This document shows, in pieces, positions 17,465-26,220 of a stretch of DNA of 64,000 nt. This DNA is from Flavobacteriales bacterium (GTDB lineage: Bacteria > Bacteroidota > Bacteroidia > Flavobacteriales_F > PHOS-HE28). Each line of letters begins with the position of its first letter. The stretch's first letter is position 1. The notes beneath the pieces were generated by a model, which did not search any database, was not told where the DNA came from, and was given only the letters and a program-made list of their open reading frames with translations. The stretch lies in NCBI GenBank assembly GCA_016716605.1, contig JADJWA010000001.1, positions 3,083,001 to 3,147,000 on the forward strand. Reading direction: 5' to 3'. The position numbers and the translations under genes are program-made.

Positions 17465-18693
17465 TCCCGTTCTCGCCCCCGCGCATCGACGACCGCACCG
17501 TGAAGGCCGTGGAAGAGGCCCTGCGCAGCGGCTGGATCACCACTGGTCCGCGCACCAAGGAGTTCGAGAAACGGCTGGCGGCGTATTGCGGCGTGGAGCG
17601 CGTGATCGCCCTGAACAGCTGGACCAACGCCTGCGAGCTGGTGCTGCGCTGGTACGGCATCGGTCCGGGCGATGAGGTGATCGTACCGGCCTACACCTAC
17701 TGCGCCACCGCCAACATCGTGATGCATGTGGGCGCCAAGCCCGTGCTGGTGGATGTGCTCGACGATTTCACCATCGACCCCGAGGCGGTGCGCCGCGCCA
17801 TGAGCCCGCGCACCAAATGCATCATCCCAGTGGACATCGGCGGGCTGCCCGCGCGCATCGGCGAGATCATGAAGATCGCCGAGGACGCCACCGGCCTCTT
17901 CACCCCGAAGCTGAACCTGCGCACCGATGGCACCAATCCGCAGATGCGGCTGGGCCGCGCGCTCGTGCTGAGCGACGCCGCGCATTCCTTCGGCGCCCGC
18001 ATCGGCGGGAAGGCCGTGGGCAATCAAGCCGATATCACCGGCTTCAGCTTCCACGCGGTGAAGAACCTCACCACGGCCGAGGGCGGTGCGCTCGCCTTCA
18101 ACCTGCCCGAGCCCTTCGCAGCCGATGAGCTCTATGCCTTCTTCAACACGTTCAGCCTGCATGGCCAGAGCAAGGATGCCCTCGCCAAGACACAGCCAGG
18201 CGCCTGGCGCTATGATGTGGCCTTCCCGGGCTACAAATGCAACATGACCGATCTGCAAGCGGCCATCGGCCTGGTTGAACTGGAACGCTACGATACGGAG
18301 ACGCTCCCCCGCCGCAAGGCCATCTGCTCCCGCTACCACGCCGCGTTCAGCAGCGATCCGCGCTTCATCATGCCCGTGCTTCGCGATGAGCAGCGCGAAA
18401 GCAGCTATCACTTGTGCATGCTGCGAATCGCCCGAGCCACGGAAGCGCAGCGCGATGCCATCATCGAGGCTATCGCCCGGCGCCAGGTGAGCGTGAACGT
18501 GCATTTCATCCCGCTGCCGCTCCTCTCCTTCTACAAGTCGCAAGGGCACGCCATTGACCGCTTCCCGAGCACCTACGCGCAGTACAGCCGCGAGATCAGC
18601 CTGCCAGTGTACTTCGACCTCACCGATGCCCAGGTGGATGAAGTAGTGGCCGCCGTGAAGGCCGCGGTGGCGGAGGTGCTTCCGGAGGCCTAG
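17461..18693 (+). CDS. DegT/DnrJ/EryC1/StrS sugar aminotransferase
   Basis: A 410-residue PLP-dependent aminotransferase that would make a nucleotide-linked amino sugar for the glycan. Visible are the start IPFSPPRIDDRTVKAVEEAL, the substrate loop SGWITTGPRTKEFE, VIVPAYTYCATAN, LSDAAHSFGA (PLP-binding Asp) and the Schiff-base lysine in GFSFHAVKNLTTAEGG, near residue 201. The length is normal for the family. It overlaps the ligase gene by four bases and is the last gene of the cluster. A deacetylase in the same cluster also implies an amino-sugar-containing polymer. Confidence 0.95.
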   Translation: MIPFSPPRIDDRTVKAVEEALRSGWITTGPRTKEFEKRLAAYCGVERVIALNSWTNACELVLRWYGIGPGDEVIVPAYTYCATANIVMHVGAKPVLVDVLDDFTIDPEAVRRAMSPRTKCIIPVDIGGLPARIGEIMKIAEDATGLFTPKLNLRTDGTNPQMRLGRALVLSDAAHSFGARIGGKAVGNQADITGFSFHAVKNLTTAEGGALAFNLPEPFAADELYAFFNTFSLHGQSKDALAKTQPGAWRYDVAFPGYKCNMTDLQAAIGLVELERYDTETLPRRKAICSRYHAAFSSDPRFIMPVLRDEQRESSYHLCMLRIARATEAQRDAIIEAIARRQVSVNVHFIPLPLLSFYKSQGHAIDRFPSTYAQYSREISLPVYFDLTDAQVDEVVAAVKAAVAEVLPEA

Positions 18694-18722
18694 CGGTTAC
18701 GGGCCGATTGCGACCTTTGGCC

Positions 18723-19898
18723 ATGCCCGATCTTGAACGCAAGCGCCCACCAGCCCTCTTCGAGGCATTCGGGTTCACTGTCGAGGCCAACGCATGCAAT
18801 GCGTTGTCGCTGTACCCTCAGGATTCGGCCAGTGAGCTGGCGGCCACCACATTGCCCCCGACATCGCGGCAGCACACGGAGCGGCAGGATCTGGGCTTGG
18901 TGCAGACAGGCCCGCACTCCATATCGATCGTGAGCCAGCGCATGGCGAAGCGGCCAGCCAATTGGGTGCGCAAGATGAATGCGCTGCACGCCGCGCTCAG
19001 CCCTGTGCTCGCCGCGCGCGAGGCCCTTTTGCTGCCCGGTCCATCGCCCCTCGGCCCGTGGAGCCCCGATGAGTTGATGCCCGCCTGCTTCCGTTCCGGC
19101 CTGCGGCTCGATCTCCATTTCGCGCGCGAGCAGGACTTCGGCCGCTTGCATGCCGCTGTTCGCATGGCTTTGCCACTGCTGCCGGCACTCAGTGCGGGCA
19201 CTCCCGTCCGCGATGGGCGAAGCACGGGCTTCCACAGTTCGCGCCTGCGGGCCTGCCTGGATCTGTACGACCGGCATCCCACGCGCGTCGGCGGCTTCAT
19301 CCCAGAAGCAGTATTCGATGCGCACGACTATGACCGCGAGGTGCTCGGTCCCATCCTGCAGGCCATCGCCACATCGCGCGGAGCGGAATCAACTGACGCG
19401 CAAGCGTTGAACCTGCGCGCGGCCACGGCGCAGTTCGATAGCGGCGTACTCAGCATCCATGTGATCGATGCGCAAGAGAATCCGGCTGCGGATATGGCTG
19501 TGCTCGAGTTCACCATCGCGCTGCTGCGTGCTTTGGTGGCCGGGCGCTGGAGCAGCAACTACCTGCAGCGGGCCTGGAGCAGCGAGGACTTGATGAGCGT
19601 GATGCTGGGCACCATCCGCGACGGCTCCAAGGCCGTGATCACCAACCGCGACTACCTCTTCATGCTGGGCATGCTGAAGCAGGAACGCGCAATGGCCTCG
19701 GAAGTGCTCAAGCACCTCTTCGTGGAACTCTACGGCGACTTGAGCGAGAACGCCCGCGCGCACCTGGCTGTGATCATCGAGCACGGCTGCCTCGCATCGA
19801 GGATCATGTCGAAGGCCGGCAAGCGCGCCACGCCCGAGAAGCTCCGCGCAGCCTTCGCACACCTAGCGGCTTGCCGCACTGCGGGCGCCTACTTCTAG
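18723..19898 (+). CDS. Glutamate-cysteine ligase family 2-like protein
   Basis: A 391-residue soluble protein that resembles the GCS2 branch of carboxylate-amine ligases (glutamate-cysteine ligase, YbdK-like). Supporting stretches are LLPALSAGTPVRDGRSTGF, VGGFIPEAVFDAHDYD and SIHVIDAQENPAADMAVLEF, which correspond to the substrate/ATP-binding beta-strand regions of that family. The product, gamma-glutamylcysteine or another amide, cannot be decided. The ATG at 18723 is preferred over a TTG 15 bases upstream. It follows the aminotransferase by 29 bp, with a GACCTTTG box just before its start, so it may have its own promoter. Confidence 0.65.
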   Translation: MPDLERKRPPALFEAFGFTVEANACNALSLYPQDSASELAATTLPPTSRQHTERQDLGLVQTGPHSISIVSQRMAKRPANWVRKMNALHAALSPVLAAREALLLPGPSPLGPWSPDELMPACFRSGLRLDLHFAREQDFGRLHAAVRMALPLLPALSAGTPVRDGRSTGFHSSRLRACLDLYDRHPTRVGGFIPEAVFDAHDYDREVLGPILQAIATSRGAESTDAQALNLRAATAQFDSGVLSIHVIDAQENPAADMAVLEFTIALLRALVAGRWSSNYLQRAWSSEDLMSVMLGTIRDGSKAVITNRDYLFMLGMLKQERAMASEVLKHLFVELYGDLSENARAHLAVIIEHGCLASRIMSKAGKRATPEKLRAAFAHLAACRTAGAYF

Positions 19899-19981
19899 GG
19901 AGGCATCGACCGTGCAGCGGCGCTCATCGAATGATCGCAACCGGCCCGGTCCCGGCGCGTTGCGTCCGGAAAGCGCGTGAC

Positions 19982-20896
19982 ATGAAGTACGCATGCATCC
20001 CCTTGGCTCTTGCCATGCATCTCTGTGCGCAAGCCCAAGGCCCTCTCTTCCATTGGCCGCTCGACGAGGGCACAGGCAGCGTGGCGCACGCCTGGGGCGG
20101 CAGCCATGGCACGCTCGTAGGCGGCGTAACCTGGTCGCCCGCAGGCGGGCACCATCAGGGCTGCGCACGATTCGATGGGGTCGATGACCGCATCGTGCTC
20201 GGCCCCTGTGACATCACCACCGGCAATGGCGCCTTCTCGCTCTCGCTATGGGCCAAAGCTGATTTCGTCACGGGGATGGACCGAACGCTGATGGCCAAAT
20301 CAACGGGCCCAAATGCAAGCGATCAGGTATGGGCCGTCGCCTTCGTGAGCGGCAGCGGCTTGCGCTTCCGTCTGCGTGCTGCGGGCAACAGCTACGCGAT
20401 CGATACTGGGCCGAGCTCGCTCTTCGGCGGTCAGTGGTACCACATCGTGGGCACTTACGATGGCGCGCAGATGCGGCTCTATCTCAACGGCAGCCTCATG
20501 GGCACCGCCACTGCGAGCGGGTTGATCGGCCTTCATCCGCAATCACCGGCATCCATCGGCGCGCTGAGCACCGGAGCACAGCCCTTCTCCGGATGGATCG
20601 ACGACGTGCGCATCTACGGCCGGGCGCTCAGTGCAGCGGAGGTCATGGAGCTCTTGATGGAGCAGATGATCACCTCGATCACGGGAGCAACTTCACCCAC
20701 AGTGGTTGATGGTGCGGTGAACGTGCCAGCCGGCATTCACCGGATCACGATCCACGATCAACTGGGCCGACTGCTGCACGAAACGCGCGCGCAAGGTCCT
20801 GCTATGCTGCCCTTGCCAGCCGAAGGACTTGGCTTGCTGCTGATCGGCATCGAGGGCCAGGATGGCCGCACCACTGTGCGCACGGTCCTCCAGTGA
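19982..20896 (+). CDS. Secreted LamG-domain protein with T9SS-like tail
   Basis: A 304-residue exported protein. Residues 1-19 form a signal peptide ending AQAQ. Residues about 22-215 form a LamG/concanavalin A-like jelly-roll: FHWPLDEGTGS, CARFDGVDDRI, FSLSLWAKAD, WYHIVGTYDGAQMRLYLNG and GWIDDVRIYGRAL are all diagnostic. The last 75 residues (from ITSITGATSP) resemble a type A T9SS sorting domain, with ITIHDQLGRLLHE in the central position and a VRTVLQ end in place of the usual basic tail. The ligand is unknown, probably a carbohydrate or adhesion target. It converges with the hydrolase gene, 4 bp away. Confidence 0.88.
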   Translation: MKYACIPLALAMHLCAQAQGPLFHWPLDEGTGSVAHAWGGSHGTLVGGVTWSPAGGHHQGCARFDGVDDRIVLGPCDITTGNGAFSLSLWAKADFVTGMDRTLMAKSTGPNASDQVWAVAFVSGSGLRFRLRAAGNSYAIDTGPSSLFGGQWYHIVGTYDGAQMRLYLNGSLMGTATASGLIGLHPQSPASIGALSTGAQPFSGWIDDVRIYGRALSAAEVMELLMEQMITSITGATSPTVVDGAVNVPAGIHRITIHDQLGRLLHETRAQGPAMLPLPAEGLGLLLIGIEGQDGRTTVRTVLQ

Positions 20897-20900
20897 TGGT

Positions 20901-21677
20901 TCAGGCCTCCACATCCACACGGAGCCCATCGTAGGCAAGGGCCACGTTCCCGGGCAAGCCGCGAGAGACTTCCTCATGCCGTCCGAGCAGATGGCTGATG
21001 TGCGTGAAGTAGGCGCGCTTCGGCGCGATGCGCTCCACCATCGCCAATGCTTCCTTCAGGTTGAGGTGCGAAACATGCTCCTCGATGCGCAGCGCGTTGA
21101 GCACGAGCGTGTCGATGCCCCGAAGCCGTTCCACCTCCCCGGCATCGATGGTCTTGGCATCGGTGATGTAGGCCAGGCCGCCGATGCGGAAGCCGAGCAC
21201 CGGCATGCGGTGGTGCATCACATGGATCACATCCAGCAGGATCCCCCCAGCGGAGAAGGAACGCCCTTCGATCGGCACAAGGTCCAGCTCCGGCACGCCC
21301 GGATAGCGCTCCTTGGCGAAGGCGTAAGAGTACACCCTTCGGATGGCATCGAGCGTGGCCGGATCCGAATGCAGGTCCATCGGGCGCTTCATGCGGAAGT
21401 TGAGCGCGCGCAGGTCGTCGATGCCGCTGATGTGGTCCATATGCTCGTGGGTGAGCAGCACGGCATCGAGGCGGTCAACCTGTGCGCGCAGCAATTGCTG
21501 GCGCAGGTCGGGGCCGGCATCGATCAGCAGTTGCTTTCCCCCAACACGGATCAGCGCTGATGTGCGCAGCCGCTGATCACGTGTATCGTTGCTCCGGCAA
21601 ACCGCGCAAGCGCAACCGATCACAGGCACGCCCTGGCTGGTGCCTGTGCCGAGGAACTCGAGGGTGACCGCCGGCAT
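20901..21677 (-). CDS. MBL-fold metallohydrolase (PhnP-like)
   Basis: A 258-residue metallo-beta-lactamase-fold enzyme. The metal site HEHMDH lies in LLTHEHMDHISGI, with further ligands in HVMHH, ITDAK and the HLN/THISH stretches. An N-terminal Cys-x-Cys-x2-Cys (GCACAVC) is the extra zinc motif typical of PhnP-type phosphodiesterases, which open cyclic phosphates. Many Bacteroidota carry such a protein outside any phn cluster, so the substrate is open. It is the last gene of the leftward run from DUF493, 28 bp after the 1504-aa gene. Confidence 0.9.
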   Translation of the reverse strand: MPAVTLEFLGTGTSQGVPVIGCACAVCRSNDTRDQRLRTSALIRVGGKQLLIDAGPDLRQQLLRAQVDRLDAVLLTHEHMDHISGIDDLRALNFRMKRPMDLHSDPATLDAIRRVYSYAFAKERYPGVPELDLVPIEGRSFSAGGILLDVIHVMHHRMPVLGFRIGGLAYITDAKTIDAGEVERLRGIDTLVLNALRIEEHVSHLNLKEALAMVERIAPKRAYFTHISHLLGRHEEVSRGLPGNVALAYDGLRVDVEA

Positions 21678-21705
21678 GCGGGCGAAGATCGCCGCAACAT
21701 CACCA

Positions 21706-24700
21706 TCACAATCCGAACCTGTCCCGGAAGTCGTCCACCTTCTTCTTGTTGGTGAGCACGTACTGGTACTCGGGGCCGTCCTTGTTATCTGGCAGCTTGC
21801 GCTTATCGTCCTTGGCTTCGCTGATCATGGTGTTGAACTGCTGATCGCTGCTGAAGGCGTAAAGCATGTTGCGGCTGTACTGGAAGAAGTAGTAGGTCTG
21901 ATCGTCGAGCTGGAGGAACAGCGTGAAGATGTCACCGCTGCGCTTGCGCTCGATGTGGACCTTGCCCTTCACCGTGCGGTACACGGGCTTCTTCAACACG
22001 GTGGCCACGCCGATGGGGCCCTCGCTCACCCAGCTCTGCTCAGGGCCGTCCCAGCGCATCTTCACATCACCGAGTACCACGGGCTTCACCAGTTCATCGG
22101 GCAGCTTCTTGATCTCGCCCTTGATGCTGAGCTCGCTGATGAGCTTGTCGCTCTTCTCCAGGCCGAGGGCCTCGCGCATGAACTTCTCGTAATAGGTCTT
22201 GCCGATGTCAAGCGCCTGCTGGTCGGGGTAGGCGATGATCTCCGTGGCCATACGCTCCAACGCGTTGTCGAGGAAGTGGAAGTCGGCCACCAGCACGCCA
22301 TTGCCGAAGGCCTTCTTCTCCACGGTCTCATAGCGCATGGCGCCCACCATGGAGGCCTTCACGCGGCCGAGCTTCACGCCGAAGTCGATCGGACCATCGG
22401 CCATCACCACGCAGGGCTCCACGGCCAGGCTCACGAGCGCCCCGGGCAGGTTGCGCTGGCGGATCTTGTCCTTATTGGAGATCACGTATTCCTTGCGGCC
22501 CTTGTCATAGAAGAGCAGGCCGCGCGCGGCGATGATGTCGCGGTCGTCCTTGCTCCGCGTGCGGCTCAGGAAGGTGCCGTAGGTGCTGAAGGGATCCTCG
22601 TCCGTGAGGTGCAGGCCGGCACCGATGCGTTGGCCCTGATCATCGTAGAGCGTGTCGCCAACAGGGATGAAGATCTCCAGCGGGTCGATCGGCGATTCGA
22701 ACCGCATCCAGTTGCGCGCCAGTCCCTCGCAGCCGTGCTGGATGCGCGTGCTGCCGCTGAAGGTGAGCTCCTTGATGCTGGCGGTGAGGTGCACGTCGCC
22801 GAAGAAGTCGAAGGCCGGGCTGAGCTGGAAGTCCTGGTCCTGCGCGATGCGGCCCACGGCGCGCGTCTGGAAGGCGGTGTCAACCCCGATGCTGAAGAGC
22901 TCGATGGGCAGGCGGCGGTTGTTCTCATCCACGTAGTCGATGAGGCCCGTGGCGTTGTAGTTCCGCTTGGCCTTGATGTTCGCCGTGGCGCTGTAGATGC
23001 GGTGGTGCTTGGTGACGAAGTTGGCGGTGATGACCGTGTTGGTGAGCGGGTCCATCTCCGCGTTCTTGCGGATGCGCACGCGCATGCTGTCCGGGGTGAT
23101 GAGCGCATCGGCCACCTGGATGTACTGCACGTCATCCGCGGTGATCAGGTGCTTCTTGAGGTCATAGCGCGCCTTGGGCGCCATGAAGTGGAGGCTGTCC
23201 TGCTCGGGCCTGATGCTGATGAAGTTGGATCCGGAGAGCTGGAGGTCCTCGGCGCCCTCGGCGGCCTTGCGGTCGCTCTCGAGGGCGATGTCGCCCTGGT
23301 CCATGAACCACTTGAAGCGGTCCATGTAGCAGATGTACTGGTTCACGGGGAACTCCACCTTCGTCTCACTGCCGTTGCTCACGAATTCGCCGACGCGCTC
23401 GTCGAGCTTCACGGTGGCGTTCACGTTATCGGTCTTGAAGGCGATGCTGGCGGTGTCGCCCTCGGTGAGGCGGAAGTCGCTCGTGTCGGCATGCAGCTGC
23501 ATGGTCTCGAACTGGAAGAGCTTGCTCTTGAGCGTGGCGTTGCGGAAATCGATGAGACCGGCACCGGTCATGCCCTGGGGCGTGAGGTCGGTGAGACCGT
23601 AGAGCAGGGCCTGGTCGTCGTACATGACCATGGGCTTTCGGATCTGCTCGGTGCGCAGGTTATCCTTGGCGGGCTCCAGGCGCACATACACTTGCGCCGC
23701 AGTGATGTGGGGCACCTTGCTGGGCTTGGTGGCAGCGACGTTCTCCAGCGTGTCGGCGCGGCCCAGGGTGCTGTCCGGGGTGAAGATGAGCTGCTTGCTG
23801 CTGAGACGGGTGGTGAGGTACTCGAGGCTGCCATTGCCTTGCAGGCCCCGGCTGTTGAGCGTGACGGTGCTGGTGAACTGAGCCTTGCGCCCATAGAGCG
23901 GCATGCCCGCATCGCCGGTGGGCTTCACGAATCCCAAGGCATAATCGGTCTGCAGCCGCAGGGGCTCGCGGATGTCGGGGAATATCCCGCCGCTGACGAG
24001 CGTGCCGTTGAAGGTCAGGCCTGCGTTGGTGAAGTTGTCGAGCGAATCGAGCTTGAAGGGGTCGCTGCGGTAGTAGAATCCGTCGCGCTTGTAGGCCCCG
24101 CGCTGGATGGAGCGCCTGTCGTAATAGACGAAGCTCTCTCGCGCGCTGGTGAAGATGGGATACTGCGGGTACTTCTCCTGCTGACGGCCGCTCTTGTTGC
24201 TCGGCGCATCGATCTCGAGGGTGCCGCTCACCTGCTCCAGCACGTTCTTCACGCGCACCAAGGGCTGCTGTCCATCGTCGTTCTTCTCGAAGCTGCTGGC
24301 CATGAAGCTCACGCTGTCCACGTTGATCAAGTCGATGGTGAAGGGGTCATAGTGGAAGTAGTACTCCTTGCCGTAGTACTGGAGGCGGCCGGCCTTGATG
24401 CTGCCGGCGAACGTGAAATCGCGGTTCTTCTTGATGGTGATGGTCTTCTCGGCCGGGTAGATGCGCACGTCCTGCGAGTCGCTCATCAGGATCACGCTCA
24501 CTCCCTTCATCGCAAGGTCGCTATTGAGCAGGTTGATGGTGGCGTTCACGTTGTCATCCACCGTGCTGTTGAACTGCAGCGCATCGTAGTCCTGCTTGCC
24601 GGCGTTGTTGAGTATGTGCTGCCGGAGCCGCGGCTGCACCTGCACCCATTCGGTCTCGGGATCGTAATTGAGGTAGCCCTTGTTGTGCAGGTCGATGAGC

Positions 24701-26220
24701 AGGGGCACCACGGTGGTCTTCTGCATCTTGCTGAACACCGCGAACTCCTGCGCATAGAAGCGCCCTTCGTTCTGCTTGCTGAAATCGTTGAGGCGCGCGA
24801 GCGGATGCACGTTGTCGATGCCGAGCATGCCCATGTAGCGCTTGTCGCGGAAGTAGTCGAAGCTCTCGAAGCTGGCCTTGTTCTGGCTGGTTCCGCTGAG
24901 GTTGCCGAGCTGCACCAGGGGATCGCCCTGCTTCCACGTGAGCACCTCGAAGTACATGTCGAGCTGGTGATAGGTGTTGTAGAAGGGCGCCTTGCCCAGG
25001 CCCTGGTCCTTCTTGATCAACGAGAGCTGGCGCTTGTCACGCAGGAATCGGAGGCTGGCGCTCTGGTGCCAGAGGCTGTCCTTGTCCATGCGCACGCGCA
25101 GGGCGACTTCATCGCTCGTGATCCGATCGGGGTCGATGCTGAAGCGCTGGCCGCTGGTGACGATGAAGGGGCGCTTGTCCCGGTAGAAGGTGAGGTACGC
25201 CGGCTCTTCCTTGGTGCCGTAGCCCTGCAGCTTGGCGCCTTGCATGCTGAAGCCGCCCTCGAAGTCGATGCCCTCGACGATCTCGCGGATCTTCATGCGC
25301 CGGTCGTAGCTCTCGAAGCGCGGGTAGCTCGCGCTGCCCTCATCCACATTGGCCAGCAGCTTGTCCGTGAGCTTGCCCACCAGGGTCTTGGGGAAGTACG
25401 GGTCGTTGAACTGGACGGTGTCCACCTCGAATGCGGCGCTCTTCAGGCGCACGCTGTAGGCATGGTCCCATTCGGCGTAAGTGGCGGTGGGCTTCAATCC
25501 GGCGCGCGCCCAGGTGACCTTGCCCCCGCTCCCCATCCAGATCTCCTGGGTGGGCAGATAGGTGCCGCCCGTGCTCAGGATCACGCTGCTGTCGCCCTTG
25601 GCCAGGCACACCAGGTCGGTCTTCGCGAAGGTGATCTTGGGCACACTGTCGAACGCGAAGGCGAAGTCCTTGCTCCGCGCCTTCCATGTCACGCTCGCGC
25701 TCTTCAGCAGGGCGCCCTCGCGGAAGAGGCCGGCACAGGTGGTGATGAAGGCTTGCACATTCTGCTTGCGCGCCCCTTGCACGAGCTTGTCCATGCCTTG
25801 CATCCAGGCGTCGAATTCGGCCGCGCCGCGCCCCGTTGACTGGAAGGCGGCCACGCAATCGAGGTAGTCGCGGAAGCCCGGGAATGCATCGAAGCGCTTC
25901 TTGAGCATGAAGTTGGCCACCTCGGCGACCTTGATCCGCTGCCGCTCACTGTAGTACGCGCTGTTCCATGCGGGCGTGAACACCTCCTCCATGAATGGCC
26001 TTCCCTCCTTCTTGTCGGCTCCGGTGATGAAGGCCGTCATCTCTTGCAGGAAGAGCGCCTGATCGGAAGAGAATGGTTTCTGCTGGGCGCTCGCGGAGTG
26101 ACCGAGAACCAGCAAGCAGCACGAAGCCACAAGTCGGAAGCCTGCACCTGGCAACTTGAGCCTTGCGTCTTGTGACTTGAGCCTTCCGCCTTGTGACTTG
26201 AGTCTTGTGACCTGATTCAT
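21706..26220 (-). CDS. Very large exported protein of unknown function, 1504 aa
   Basis: A 1504-residue protein with an N-terminal export signal: a basic, repeat-encoded n-region (RLKSQGG RLKSQDA), a hydrophobic stretch LVASCCLLVLG and a cleavage region SASAQ. After that it is soluble, rich in beta-strands and charged residues, with many statements of the pattern aromatic-Asp-Ser and no recognisable enzyme motif. Stretches such as APKARYDLKKHLITADDV recall the repetitive beta-strands of OstA/LptA-like proteins, so a periplasmic or outer-membrane scaffold is possible, but this is inference. The ATG at 26220 overlaps the prmA stop (ATGA), which fixes the start. There is no T9SS tail. A long antisense frame over the gene is only a GC effect. 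Confidence 0.85.
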   Translation of the reverse strand: MNQVTRLKSQGGRLKSQDARLKLPGAGFRLVASCCLLVLGHSASAQQKPFSSDQALFLQEMTAFITGADKKEGRPFMEEVFTPAWNSAYYSERQRIKVAEVANFMLKKRFDAFPGFRDYLDCVAAFQSTGRGAAEFDAWMQGMDKLVQGARKQNVQAFITTCAGLFREGALLKSASVTWKARSKDFAFAFDSVPKITFAKTDLVCLAKGDSSVILSTGGTYLPTQEIWMGSGGKVTWARAGLKPTATYAEWDHAYSVRLKSAAFEVDTVQFNDPYFPKTLVGKLTDKLLANVDEGSASYPRFESYDRRMKIREIVEGIDFEGGFSMQGAKLQGYGTKEEPAYLTFYRDKRPFIVTSGQRFSIDPDRITSDEVALRVRMDKDSLWHQSASLRFLRDKRQLSLIKKDQGLGKAPFYNTYHQLDMYFEVLTWKQGDPLVQLGNLSGTSQNKASFESFDYFRDKRYMGMLGIDNVHPLARLNDFSKQNEGRFYAQEFAVFSKMQKTTVVPLLIDLHNKGYLNYDPETEWVQVQPRLRQHILNNAGKQDYDALQFNSTVDDNVNATINLLNSDLAMKGVSVILMSDSQDVRIYPAEKTITIKKNRDFTFAGSIKAGRLQYYGKEYYFHYDPFTIDLINVDSVSFMASSFEKNDDGQQPLVRVKNVLEQVSGTLEIDAPSNKSGRQQEKYPQYPIFTSARESFVYYDRRSIQRGAYKRDGFYYRSDPFKLDSLDNFTNAGLTFNGTLVSGGIFPDIREPLRLQTDYALGFVKPTGDAGMPLYGRKAQFTSTVTLNSRGLQGNGSLEYLTTRLSSKQLIFTPDSTLGRADTLENVAATKPSKVPHITAAQVYVRLEPAKDNLRTEQIRKPMVMYDDQALLYGLTDLTPQGMTGAGLIDFRNATLKSKLFQFETMQLHADTSDFRLTEGDTASIAFKTDNVNATVKLDERVGEFVSNGSETKVEFPVNQYICYMDRFKWFMDQGDIALESDRKAAEGAEDLQLSGSNFISIRPEQDSLHFMAPKARYDLKKHLITADDVQYIQVADALITPDSMRVRIRKNAEMDPLTNTVITANFVTKHHRIYSATANIKAKRNYNATGLIDYVDENNRRLPIELFSIGVDTAFQTRAVGRIAQDQDFQLSPAFDFFGDVHLTASIKELTFSGSTRIQHGCEGLARNWMRFESPIDPLEIFIPVGDTLYDDQGQRIGAGLHLTDEDPFSTYGTFLSRTRSKDDRDIIAARGLLFYDKGRKEYVISNKDKIRQRNLPGALVSLAVEPCVVMADGPIDFGVKLGRVKASMVGAMRYETVEKKAFGNGVLVADFHFLDNALERMATEIIAYPDQQALDIGKTYYEKFMREALGLEKSDKLISELSIKGEIKKLPDELVKPVVLGDVKMRWDGPEQSWVSEGPIGVATVLKKPVYRTVKGKVHIERKRSGDIFTLFLQLDDQTYYFFQYSRNMLYAFSSDQQFNTMISEAKDDKRKLPDNKDGPEYQYVLTNKKKVDDFRDRFGL
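26155..26210. repeat. Tandem 21-bp repeat inside the 5' end of the 1504-aa gene
   Basis: Two near-identical 21-bp units (CTTGAGCCTTGCGTCTTGTGA and the variant with CCGCC) followed by a 14-bp partial unit, read on the plus strand. They encode heptads RLKSQGG, RLKSQDA and RLKLPGA just before the hydrophobic core of the signal peptide. Because the unit is a multiple of three, copy-number change would keep frame and only alter the length of the n-region. The sequence resembles short CAAGTC-type arrays that otherwise lie between genes. Confidence 0.8.

Noticed and set aside
5249..18693. Teichoic-acid (TagGH) export as target of the dlt genes
   Set aside because: The ATPase has the O-antigen-type C-terminal domain, and no glycerol- or ribitol-phosphate polymerase gene is present in the cluster.
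21589..25839. A 1416-codon open frame on the plus strand antisense to the 1504-aa gene
   Set aside because: Its translation is a Val/His/Leu/Ala-rich sequence without domain or signal features. It results from strong G/C third-position bias of the true minus-strand gene.
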